A program made the position numbers and the translations under genes. Shown one piece after another: positions 34,433 through 41,726 of a stretch of 64,000 bases of DNA. The stretch is taken from assembly GCA_029975215.1 (NCBI GenBank), contig JARKPO010000035.1, positions 124,001 through 188,000 of the forward strand, given 5' to 3'. Numbering within the stretch: the stretch's first letter is position 1; every line of letters starts with the position of its first letter. The notes under the pieces were generated by a model. It saw only the letters and a list, made by a program, of their open reading frames with translations. It was not told where the DNA came from and searched no databases. Origin of the DNA: Levilinea sp. (GTDB lineage Bacteria > Chloroflexota > Anaerolineae > Anaerolineales > Anaerolineaceae).

Positions 34433-35080
34433 ATGCTTGTCGGCGAACGAATGAAGAAACTGGTGATCACCGTCACCAAAGATGTTCCCATCCAGGAAGC
34501 CCTGGCTATGATGAAGCGAGACAAATTCCGCCGCCTCCCGGTTGTGGATGAACGCGGAAAGCTGGTCGGCATTGTCACCGAATCCGACTTGCTCAACGCC
34601 TCTCCTTCGGATGCTACCAGCCTGAGCGTTTGGGAAATTAACTATTTGCTTAGCAAAATCACGGTTGAAAAGGTCATGACCACCCGCGTCATCACCGTCA
34701 CCGAAGACACCCCCATCGAAGAAGCCGCCCGCATCATGTCGGATAATAAGATCGGCGGCCTGCCCGTCTGTCGCAACGGCGAGGTGGTTGGGATCATCAC
34801 CGAAACAGACCTGTTCAAAATCTTCCTAGAGCTGCTTGGCGCCCGCACCCCCGGCATTCGCCTGACCGCACTGGTTAAAGAGGCCCCTGGCAAGCTTCAT
34901 GATATGACCAAGGCCATTGACGAACTGAACGGCAATATTATCGCCCTGGGAACTTTCATGGGCGAAACCCCTGGCGACCGCACAGTCACCATCAAGGTTT
35001 CGGGGGTGGCCAAAGACGCCCTGGTCAAAGCCCTGGAACCGATCATCGAACGCGTGGTAGACGTGCGCGAGATGAGCTAG
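34433..35080 (+). CDS. CBS-pair plus ACT-domain protein (AcuB-like)
   Basis: 215 residues. Two CBS motifs occupy about residues 1-145 (KLVITVTKDVPIQEALAMM, RRLPVVDERGKLVGIVTESDLL, VMTTRVITVTEDTPIEEAARIM, GGLPVCRNGEVVGIITETDLF). A C-terminal ACT-like module follows (RLTALVKEAPGKLHDMTKAIDELNGNIIALGTF). CBS pairs bind adenine nucleotides, and ACT domains often bind amino acids, so the protein could sense both. No enzymatic domain is attached. It lies just before the branched-chain amino acid ABC genes, separated by a terminator and a 485-bp spacer. The start follows AAAGGAG by about 13 nt. Confidence 0.85.
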   Translation: MLVGERMKKLVITVTKDVPIQEALAMMKRDKFRRLPVVDERGKLVGIVTESDLLNASPSDATSLSVWEINYLLSKITVEKVMTTRVITVTEDTPIEEAARIMSDNKIGGLPVCRNGEVVGIITETDLFKIFLELLGARTPGIRLTALVKEAPGKLHDMTKAIDELNGNIIALGTFMGETPGDRTVTIKVSGVAKDALVKALEPIIERVVDVREMS

Positions 35081-35095
35081 TTTTTGCAGCTTGCA

Positions 35096-35123
35096 GTGAG
35101 CCGGTGGGAACCCACCGGCTCAC
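35096..35123 (+). terminator. Strong hairpin terminator after the CBS-ACT gene
   Basis: GTGAGCCGGTGGG (35096-35108) and CCCACCGGCTCAC (35111-35123) are complementary over 13 bp with a very short turn, followed by TTTCATCT. Confidence 0.75.
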
Positions 35124-35190
35124 TTTCATCTGCCCCCTGGTTGTCAGTGGGTAAATGTGAAGAGTTTCACAATTCACCCTGGGTTTTTGC

Positions 35191-35218
35191 TTGTTTTTTC
35201 TTTCAAACCTGCTATGAT
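35191..35218 (+). promoter_or_regulatory. Promoter of the liv operon
   Basis: TTGTTT (35191-35196), 16-bp spacer, TATGAT (35213-35218) with a TGC extended element (TGCTATGAT). Transcription would start near 35225. Confidence 0.55.
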
Positions 35219-35224
35219 AGTTGA

Positions 35225-35565
35225 TAGATACCAATGGGGCAACGAGATTCTGATCGCAGCATCCCCAAGTTTACCGCCTTATCGTTCATCGTGAATAATC
35301 CTTAGGGTTTGCAAACGTCTTTTAGCCTACCTTAGCAATTCGGGTGCCGTCGGTTTATGGCTCATCAGGACGTTGAATGGAACCGTACAATGCAATCCGA
35401 ATGCTCGCCCGCGCGAGCTTCTGGATCTTTTTGTGCCGCCTCCACCCATACCCCTATCCGAACGAGTAAGGAGGTATCCCCCCACCCTGAGCAATCTACT
35501 GCCATTGTCCCAACAAAACCTTTCGATTCTCTCCGTGCTTGGTTTAAACATCTAAGGAGGATGCA
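35225..35565 (+). other. Long untranslated leader of the liv operon
   Basis: About 340 nt without a convincing gene lie between the likely start site and livK. Within it, GCTCG and CGAGC around 35402-35417 can form a small hairpin that is followed by a T5 run at 35430-35434. I see no match to a riboswitch core that I know. An open frame of 70 codons inside it lacks a ribosome-binding site and ends across the livK start. Confidence 0.4.
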
Positions 35566-36735
35566 ATGAAAAAAGTTGCCTTTTGGCTTGCTTGCCTTGC
35601 AGCCCTGAGCCTGGTACTCACTGCCTGCACAGGCGGTGGCGGTGGAGATGTTGTGCGTGTGGGCGTGATCGCCGAATTAACCGGCGATATCCCCGCCGTG
35701 GGCGCATCTTGTAAAAATGCCGCCGAAATGGCTGTTCAGGAAATCAATGATGCCGGCGGCCTCGACATCGGCGGCAAGAAGTACAAAATTGAACTGTACA
35801 TCGAAGATAACGCCGGAAAAGCCGATCAAAGCGCCGCTGCTGCCCAAAAACTGATCACGCAGCAGAATGTAGCTGCCATCATCGGCCCGAATGCCAGTCG
35901 CTATGCCATCCCTGCCGCTGAAGTCGCCGAATCCTCAAAAGTCGTGCTCATCAGCCCCTGGTCCACCAACCCCAAAACCACCATTGTGGAAAAAACCGGC
36001 GAATCCAAGAAATACGTCTTCCGCGCCGCTTTCATTGATCCTTTCCAGGGGCGTGTGGTAGCCAAATTTGCCCTCGACAGTCTGAAAGCTACCAAAGCTG
36101 CTGTGCTCTACGATGTGGCTTCCGATTATAACAAGGGCATTGCTGAGTTCTTCAAGCAAACGTTTGAAGAAAACGGCGGTACAGTGGTGGCCTTTGAAAC
36201 CTACACCACCAACGACAAAGACTTCTCCGCCCAGCTCACCAAAATCAAGAACGCTGAGCCAGATGTGATCTTCCTGCCTAACTACTACAGTGAAGTGCCC
36301 CTCCAAATCCAACAGGCCCACCGCCTCAATATCAACGTCCCCTTCCTGGGCAGCGACTCGTGGGGTTCAGCTGAGCTGATCAAACTCTGCGGCGTAGACT
36401 GCGAAGGTTATTACTTCAGCACCCACTACGCCCCCGATGCAGCCACCCCCGTTGCGCAGAAGTTCATCGAGAACTATAAGGCCAAATACGGCAACGTTCC
36501 GGATGACGTCGCCGCCCTGACCTACGACTCCTTTGGTCTGCTCTGGTCTGCCCTGCAATCCGCAGGCTCTGCTGACCGCCAGGCCATCCGCGACGCCCTG
36601 GCCAAGATCCCCAATTTCGAAGGTGTCACTGGAACCATGCAGTTTAAAGAAGGCTCTGGCGACCCCATCAAGAGCGCCGTCATTCTGCAGGTCAAAGGCG
36701 ATCAATTCGTCTGGTTTGCCAACGCCGCTCCATAA
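35566..36735 (+). CDS. livK: Branched-chain amino acid type ABC substrate-binding lipoprotein
   Basis: 389 residues. The signal ends in LVLTAC (lipid-anchored Cys21), followed by a Gly linker. The mature protein has the periplasmic-binding-protein type I fold: VVRVGVIAELTGDIPAVGASCKNAAEMAVQEIND, IELYIEDNAGKADQSAAAAQKLI, VAAIIGPNASRYAIPAAEVAE and FRAAFIDPFQGRVVAKFA. It captures leucine/isoleucine/valine-like or other ligands outside the membrane. The ligand could also be a polar amino acid or amide, as HAAT systems are versatile. First gene of livKHMGF, with AAGGAGG before the ATG, and separated from livH by a hairpin. Confidence 0.85.
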   Translation: MKKVAFWLACLAALSLVLTACTGGGGGDVVRVGVIAELTGDIPAVGASCKNAAEMAVQEINDAGGLDIGGKKYKIELYIEDNAGKADQSAAAAQKLITQQNVAAIIGPNASRYAIPAAEVAESSKVVLISPWSTNPKTTIVEKTGESKKYVFRAAFIDPFQGRVVAKFALDSLKATKAAVLYDVASDYNKGIAEFFKQTFEENGGTVVAFETYTTNDKDFSAQLTKIKNAEPDVIFLPNYYSEVPLQIQQAHRLNINVPFLGSDSWGSAELIKLCGVDCEGYYFSTHYAPDAATPVAQKFIENYKAKYGNVPDDVAALTYDSFGLLWSALQSAGSADRQAIRDALAKIPNFEGVTGTMQFKEGSGDPIKSAVILQVKGDQFVWFANAAP

Positions 36736-36746
36736 GCGCACGCACC

Positions 36747-36782
36747 AAGCTGCCCCTCCTGTCAGCTCAGGAGGGGCAGCTT
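36747..36782 (+). terminator. Intra-operon terminator between livK and livH
   Basis: AAGCTGCCCCTCCT (36747-36760) and AGGAGGGGCAGCTT (36769-36782), a 14-bp perfect stem with 8-nt loop, then TTCC. It would let extra binding-protein mRNA accumulate relative to the membrane genes. Confidence 0.8.
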
Positions 36783-36861
36783 TTCCTTGTAAACCCGCCA
36801 AACAAGGCCCGGTTAGCTGGGACATGGCTTCACTACCGCTATATGATAAAGGGCGGCCTCA

Positions 36862-37737
36862 ATGACATATTTCCTCCAACAAATCCTCAACGCCTTACAA
36901 CTAGGCAGCATTTATGCCCTGATCGCCCTGGGCTACACCATGGTATACGGCATCTTGACCATGATCAATTTTGCCCACGGCGACTTGTTCATGATCGGCG
37001 CGTTTTTCTGCTTCATCGCCGCCGGGTTGCTCAAGCTGCCGTTTGTCCCCACCCTGCTCATCTCCATGGCCGGCGTCGCCCTCTTGGGCGTAGCCATTGA
37101 ACGCGTGGCTTATAAGCCGCTGCGCAATGCACCGCGCGTTTCGGCCATTATCACCGCCCTGGGAGTCGGCTTATTCCTGGAAAATTTCACCCTGGTCTTT
37201 AGCCCCTACCCCCAATCCGTCCCCACTCTCATCCCCAATAAGACCTGGATGCTTGGAACGGTATCTATCTCTTCCCTGCAAATCATCATCGTGCTGCTCT
37301 CCATTGGCCTGATGATCTTATTGGACCTGATCGTCCAAAAAACCATGATCGGCATGGCGATGCGCGCCATCTCATGGGATAAGGCGATTGTCCCCCTCAT
37401 GGGCGTGCCCCTCAACCTGATCATCTCCATCACCTTCGCCATCGGCACCAGTCTGGGGGCCGCCGCCGGTGTGATGTACGCCCAGGCCTTCCCCGTCATT
37501 GACCCCTACATGGGTATCATGGTCGGCTGGAAAGCCTTCATCTCCGCTGTGGTAGGCGGAATCGGCAACATCCGCGGGGCGATGATCGGCGGTTTCATTC
37601 TGGGCCTGGTGGAGATTATGGTGGCGGCCTTCATGCCCTCTACCTACCGCGACTTCGTCGCCTTTGCCCTGCTGCTGGTGCTGCTCATCTTCCGCCCGCA
37701 CGGCATCCTGGGCAAACCCCGTCCCCAAAAGGTGTAG
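36862..37737 (+). CDS. livH: ABC transporter permease LivH
   Basis: 291 residues, about eight membrane helices. FLQQILNALQLGSIYALIALGYTMVYGILTMINFAHGDLFMIGAF is the LivH-family N-terminus. The EAA-like cytoplasmic loop (AMRAISWDKAIVPLMGVPLN) contacts the ATPases. The C-terminus is typical (LGLVEIMVAAF, RPHGILGK). It forms the membrane channel with LivM. The ATG has AAAGGG upstream. Confidence 0.9.
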   Translation: MTYFLQQILNALQLGSIYALIALGYTMVYGILTMINFAHGDLFMIGAFFCFIAAGLLKLPFVPTLLISMAGVALLGVAIERVAYKPLRNAPRVSAIITALGVGLFLENFTLVFSPYPQSVPTLIPNKTWMLGTVSISSLQIIIVLLSIGLMILLDLIVQKTMIGMAMRAISWDKAIVPLMGVPLNLIISITFAIGTSLGAAAGVMYAQAFPVIDPYMGIMVGWKAFISAVVGGIGNIRGAMIGGFILGLVEIMVAAFMPSTYRDFVAFALLLVLLIFRPHGILGKPRPQKV

Positions 37738-37739
37738 CC

Positions 37740-38786
37740 ATGAAGCAACCCTCTTTCACATTCACCGGCTGGCGCGCACGTTGGGAAACCATCGCCAACA
37801 ACCGCAGGGCGCTCCCCATCCTCTTGGTGTTGGGGTTTCTGCTTTCCTTTGCCATCCCCCAATTTAACCTGGTCAACCCCTACATCCAATTGATCATCAT
37901 GTATGTCGGCATCAACATCATCCTCACCACCAGCCTGAACCTGATCAACGGGTACATGGGCGAGTTCTCGGTGGGGCACGCGGGCTTTATGGCGGTGGGC
38001 GCCTATGCCTCTGCCGTACTCACCACTCAGGTGCTGCCCTCAGAACTGAACCCGTGGCTCTTCCCCCTGGTGGTGCTGGTCGGCGGGATTGCGGCGGGCC
38101 TGGTGGGCTTGGTGGTGGCCATTCCCTCTTTCCGCACCCGCGGCGATTACCTGGCCATCGTCACCCTGGCCTTTAACATGATCGTCAAGTCCATCATCGA
38201 GAATATCGAAGCCATCGGCGGCCCGCGCGGCATCCCCGGGGTTGAAAAGCTCACCACCCTGCCCTGGACCTTCTTCTGGACGGTTCTGGCTGTATGGGTC
38301 ATCCGCAACTTCATCTACTCCAATCACGGCCGCGGGGTTATATCCATCCGTGAGGACGAAATCGCATCGGACCTGATGAGCGTCAACACCCGCCAGGCCA
38401 AGCTGCTGGCCTTCACCATCTCGTCGTTCTTCGCGGGCATCGCCGGAGCACTTTTTGCGCATTTGCTCCAGTTCATCAGCCCCCGCGTGTTCGATATCAT
38501 CAAATCCACCGACATCCTGATCATGGTCTATCTGGGCGGCATTGGCTCCATTACCGGTTCCATCATCGGCGCCACCATTTACACCGTTCTGCTCGAGGTG
38601 CTGCGCCCATTGGGCATGTGGCGCATGGTGCTCATGCCTCTCGTCCTTGTGCTGCTCATGCTCTTCCGCCCCCGCGGCATCATGGGCTTGCGCGAATTCC
38701 GCTGGTTAATCCCCCTCCAAGATCTGCTCGGCAGCAAACGCTGGCGCCAAAAGAAGGAGGCCTCCGATGCCACTCCTGCAAATTGA
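37740..38786 (+). CDS. livM: ABC transporter permease LivM
   Basis: 348 residues. NIILTTSLNLINGYMGEFSVGHAGFMAVGAYASA is the LivM-family signature. TRGDYLAIVTLAFNMIVKSIIENI and GGIGSITGSIIGATIYTVLLEVLRPL follow, with the C-terminal RPRGIMGL. The extra N-terminal about 35 residues before the first helix are basic and cytoplasmic. The gene starts 2 bp after livH and overlaps livG by 20 bp, indicating tight translational coupling. Confidence 0.9.
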   Translation: MKQPSFTFTGWRARWETIANNRRALPILLVLGFLLSFAIPQFNLVNPYIQLIIMYVGINIILTTSLNLINGYMGEFSVGHAGFMAVGAYASAVLTTQVLPSELNPWLFPLVVLVGGIAAGLVGLVVAIPSFRTRGDYLAIVTLAFNMIVKSIIENIEAIGGPRGIPGVEKLTTLPWTFFWTVLAVWVIRNFIYSNHGRGVISIREDEIASDLMSVNTRQAKLLAFTISSFFAGIAGALFAHLLQFISPRVFDIIKSTDILIMVYLGGIGSITGSIIGATIYTVLLEVLRPLGMWRMVLMPLVLVLLMLFRPRGIMGLREFRWLIPLQDLLGSKRWRQKKEASDATPAN

Positions 38787-39540
38787 TCACGTCACTCATT
38801 ATTTCGGCGGCCTGTGCGCGGTCTCTGATTTCAACTTAGCGCTCGAACCAGGTGAATTGGTGGGCATCATCGGCCCCAACGGCGCAGGAAAAACGACCAT
38901 TTTCAACCTCATCACCGGAGTGTACCGCGCCTCCAAAGGCAGCATCACCCTGAACGGCACAGAACTGGTGGGCAAGTCGCCCAGCCACATCACCACCCTG
39001 GGTATCGCCCGCACTTTCCAAAATATCCGCTTGTTCAAGGACCTGACCGTTCTCGACAACGTGCGCATCGCCCACTATTCTCAAACCGGCTACACCCCCT
39101 GGGAATCCCTTCTCCATATAGGCCGCTACCGGGCAGAAGAGAAGCGAATCCTGGATAACTCAATGGATTTACTGTCCGTATTCAAGCTGGATCACCTCTC
39201 CGACGAGTTGGCCAAGAACCTGCCCTACGGTTCGCAGCGCCGCCTGGAAATCGCTCGCGCCCTGGCCACCCGCCCTCAGCTCCTATTACTGGATGAGCCT
39301 GCCGCAGGCATGAACCCCAACGAGATTATGCAGCTCATGGAGTTCATCCGCTGGATCCGCGAAGATTTCAACCTCACCATCCTGCTCATCGAACACCAGA
39401 TGCGGCTGGTCATGGGCATCTGCGAACGCTTGAAAGTGCTGGATTTTGGTAAAACCATTGCTGAAGGGCTGCCCTGGGAAATTCAAAACAACCCCCTGGT
39501 CCTCGAGGCCTATCTGGGAGAAGAAGGAGGAGAACTATGA
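38767..39540 (+). CDS. livG: ABC transporter ATP-binding protein LivG
   Basis: 257 residues. Walker A IGPNGAGKTT, Q-loop ARTFQNIRLFKDLTVLDNV, a non-canonical signature motif LPYGSQRRLEIARAL (PYGSQ, frequent in LivG) and Walker B LLLLDEPAAGMN. The family-typical tail has MGICERLKVLDFGKTIAEG. It energises the LivHM channel together with LivF. The start ATG 38767 overlaps livM, and AAGGAGG lies upstream. Confidence 0.92.
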   Translation: MPLLQIDHVTHYFGGLCAVSDFNLALEPGELVGIIGPNGAGKTTIFNLITGVYRASKGSITLNGTELVGKSPSHITTLGIARTFQNIRLFKDLTVLDNVRIAHYSQTGYTPWESLLHIGRYRAEEKRILDNSMDLLSVFKLDHLSDELAKNLPYGSQRRLEIARALATRPQLLLLDEPAAGMNPNEIMQLMEFIRWIREDFNLTILLIEHQMRLVMGICERLKVLDFGKTIAEGLPWEIQNNPLVLEAYLGEEGGEL

Positions 39541-40256
39541 GCGCCGCCGATGTCCTCCTTTCGGTGCAGGATCTGCAAGTGTCTTACAACAACATCCGTG
39601 CCGTCAAAGGCATCAGCTTTGATGTGCACGAAGGCGAAATTGTCAGTCTCATCGGGGCCAACGGTGCGGGCAAATCCTCTACTCTGCGCGCCATCTCCGG
39701 TCTGATCAGCTACTCCGGCACCATCGCCTTTCAAGGCAAAGACCTGCGCAAAATCCCCGCCGACCAGTTGGTCGCCCTGGGTATCGCTCAGGTTCCCGAA
39801 GGCCGCGGCATTTTTGGCAACCTGACTGTCTACGAGAACCTCAAACTGGCCACCTGGCAGCGCAAAGACAAACAGGAATTGCCCAAAGATTACGAACGCG
39901 TGTTCACCATCTTCCCCCGCCTCAAAGAACGCCGCTCGCAGCAGGCCGGGACTCTCTCCGGCGGCGAACAGCAAATGTTAGCCGTCGGCCGGGCGTTAAT
40001 GAGCCGCGGGCGCGTCATGCTTCTGGACGAGCCGTCCATGGGCCTGGCGCCGGTCCTCGTGCGTGAGATCTTCCGCATCATTTTGGAAATCAATAAGACC
40101 GGCACTACCATTCTGCTGGTAGAGCAAAACGCCAATATGGCCCTGCGCGTGGCCACCCGCGGCTACGTCTTGGAAACCGGCATCATCACCCTCTCCGGCA
40201 GCGGCAGCGAACTTTTGGGCAACCCGCGCGTTAAAGAGGCCTACCTGGGCGGTTGA
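39537..40256 (+). CDS. livF: ABC transporter ATP-binding protein LivF
   Basis: 239 residues. Walker A IGANGAGKSST, Q-loop QVPEGRGIFGNLTVYENL, signature LSGGEQQMLAVGRALMS and Walker B VMLLDEPSMGLAP, all as expected for LivF. ATGA overlap with livG. The operon ends here and is followed after 134 bp by alr, which has its own promoter and a structured leader. Confidence 0.93.
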   Translation: MSAADVLLSVQDLQVSYNNIRAVKGISFDVHEGEIVSLIGANGAGKSSTLRAISGLISYSGTIAFQGKDLRKIPADQLVALGIAQVPEGRGIFGNLTVYENLKLATWQRKDKQELPKDYERVFTIFPRLKERRSQQAGTLSGGEQQMLAVGRALMSRGRVMLLDEPSMGLAPVLVREIFRIILEINKTGTTILLVEQNANMALRVATRGYVLETGIITLSGSGSELLGNPRVKEAYLGG

Positions 40257-40275
40257 TATCTACACCGCCATTTGG

Positions 40276-40284
40276 TGATATACT
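40276..40284 (+). promoter_or_regulatory. alr: Extended -10 promoter of alr
   Basis: TGATATACT (TG 40276-40277, TATACT 40279-40284). The predicted start is near 40291, giving a leader of about 100 nt. Confidence 0.45.
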
Positions 40285-40314
40285 CATTTGCGCAGGAATT
40301 TTTCACGCTGATCT

Positions 40315-40377
40315 CAGGGTTCTGGTCAAAACCGGCCAGAACCCTGGCTTGCGGAAACCTCCCGCCCATCTTTTTTT
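40315..40377 (+). promoter_or_regulatory. Structured leader before alr, attenuator-like
   Basis: CAGGGTTCTGG (40315-40325) pairs perfectly with CCAGAACCCTG (40336-40346). A small second hairpin GCGG/CCGC (40351-40354 with 40362-40365) is followed closely by a T7 run ending at 40377, just ahead of the alr ribosome-binding region. It may regulate alr or terminate liv transcripts. Confidence 0.45.
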
Positions 40378-40390
40378 CACGGGGTGTCTT

Positions 40391-41548
40391 ATGTTAGAAG
40401 GCATTGTAACCTGGGCTGAAATTGATCTGGATGCCATCGCTGCCAACGTGCGTTCTTACATCCGCCATGTCGGCCCGAAGGTCGAAGTCATCGCCGTGGT
40501 CAAAGCCAACGCCTACGGGCACGGCGCTGTGCCGGTGGCGCGCGCCGCCCTGGCCGCCGGGGCCACCCGCCTGGCCGTACACCGCGCCATCGAGGGTGTC
40601 GAACTACGCCGCGCTGGAATCACCGAACCCATTCTCATCCTCGGCTATACCCCGCCCTCCGGCGCGGATCTGGCCGTGAAATGGCGGCTGACCCCCAGCC
40701 TGATCACGCCGGAATTCGCCCAGGCCGTTTCTGCCCGGGCCGCCGCCTCCGGCATCACCCTCAACCTGCACCTCAAGGTGGATACCGGCATGAGCCGCTA
40801 CGGTCTCTTCCCCCAAGAGGTCATCCCCTTCCTGAATCAAATCCAATCCCTCCCCGGCATTCAGGTGGAGGGCATCTTCACCCATCTGGCCACCGCCGAC
40901 TGGGCCGACAGCACCTTCGCCAACCAGCAGATTCAGCTCTTCCAGGAGGTGGTCACCTCCGCCCGCCAGGCGGGCCACCCCTTGCCCCTGGCGCACATGG
41001 CCAATTCCGCCGGAACGATGAAGCTGCGCGCCGCCCATTTTGACGCTGTTCGCCCGGGCATTTCCATGTACGGCATGGATGCCTCCGACCAATGGCCGCC
41101 GGTCTTCCCCCTGGTGCCGGCCCTCACCCTGAAAAGCCGCGTCAGCCGCGTGTATGACCTGCCCGCCGGCGCCGGCATCAGCTACAGCCGCACCTACATC
41201 ACCCCTGGCCCCATGCGCGCCGCCCTGGTTCCGGTCGGCTACGGCGACGGCTATCACCGCATTCTGTCCAATCAGGGCTTCGTCCTCATCCACGGCCAAC
41301 GCGCCCCCATTCGCGGGCGCGTATGCATGGATCAGTTTGTCGTCGATATCAGCGGCATCCCTGGCGTAGCGCAGGACGATGAAGTTGTTCTGGTGGGCCG
41401 CCAGGGCGCAGAGACGTTGCGCGCAGAAGAGGTGGCAGGCTGGGCCAACACCATCAATTACGAAGTCACCACCTCGCTCTTACCCCGTGTCGTCCGAGTC
41501 TACCTGCGCGGCGGTGAAATTCAAGAGGTTCACAGTCTGGGTGGGTAA
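40391..41548 (+). CDS. alr: Alanine racemase
   Basis: 385 residues. It makes D-alanine for peptidoglycan using PLP. VIAVVKANAYGHGAVPVAR holds the PLP-binding Lys. LHLKVDTGMSRYG, GIFTHLATAD and HMANSAGTM line the active site. GAGISYSRTYITPGPMRAALVPVGYGDGYHR contains the C-terminal catalytic Tyr, and IRGRVCMDQFVVD supplies the CMDQ motif. Start at ATG 40391, with GGGGTG upstream; the longer frame upstream runs through the structured leader. Confidence 0.95.
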   Translation: MLEGIVTWAEIDLDAIAANVRSYIRHVGPKVEVIAVVKANAYGHGAVPVARAALAAGATRLAVHRAIEGVELRRAGITEPILILGYTPPSGADLAVKWRLTPSLITPEFAQAVSARAAASGITLNLHLKVDTGMSRYGLFPQEVIPFLNQIQSLPGIQVEGIFTHLATADWADSTFANQQIQLFQEVVTSARQAGHPLPLAHMANSAGTMKLRAAHFDAVRPGISMYGMDASDQWPPVFPLVPALTLKSRVSRVYDLPAGAGISYSRTYITPGPMRAALVPVGYGDGYHRILSNQGFVLIHGQRAPIRGRVCMDQFVVDISGIPGVAQDDEVVLVGRQGAETLRAEEVAGWANTINYEVTTSLLPRVVRVYLRGGEIQEVHSLGG

Positions 41549-41575
41549 ACCCAGTCACAAAATCGCTCTTTCCCT

Positions 41576-41611
41576 GCCCGCTTTCGCTGCGCCGGCGAAG
41601 GTGGGCTTTTT
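41576..41611 (+). terminator. Terminator of alr
   Basis: GCCCGCTTTCGC (41576-41587) pairs with GCGAAGGTGGGC (41595-41606), with one mismatch and one G-U pair, followed by TTTTT (41607-41611). Confidence 0.75.
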
Positions 41612-41636
41612 CATCGGTGTTATTCGCCCAAACTGT

Positions 41637-41666
41637 TTGGCCGAAAAACCATAATTAAGATAGAAT
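41637..41666 (+). promoter_or_regulatory. Promoter of the C11 protease gene
   Basis: TTGGCC (41637-41642), 18-bp spacer, TAGAAT (41661-41666), leading to a 55-nt leader with AGGAGG before the ATG. Confidence 0.5.
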
Positions 41667-41726
41667 GACCCATACAGGTAGAAATAGTCACCGGAGCCAG
41701 CTCCGATACCCCCCTCAGGAGGAATC

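Noticed and set aside
35357..35569. A 70-codon frame in the liv leader as a leader peptide or small gene
   Set aside because: No ribosome-binding site, no recognisable sequence, and it runs across the livK start. Kept only as a note on the leader.
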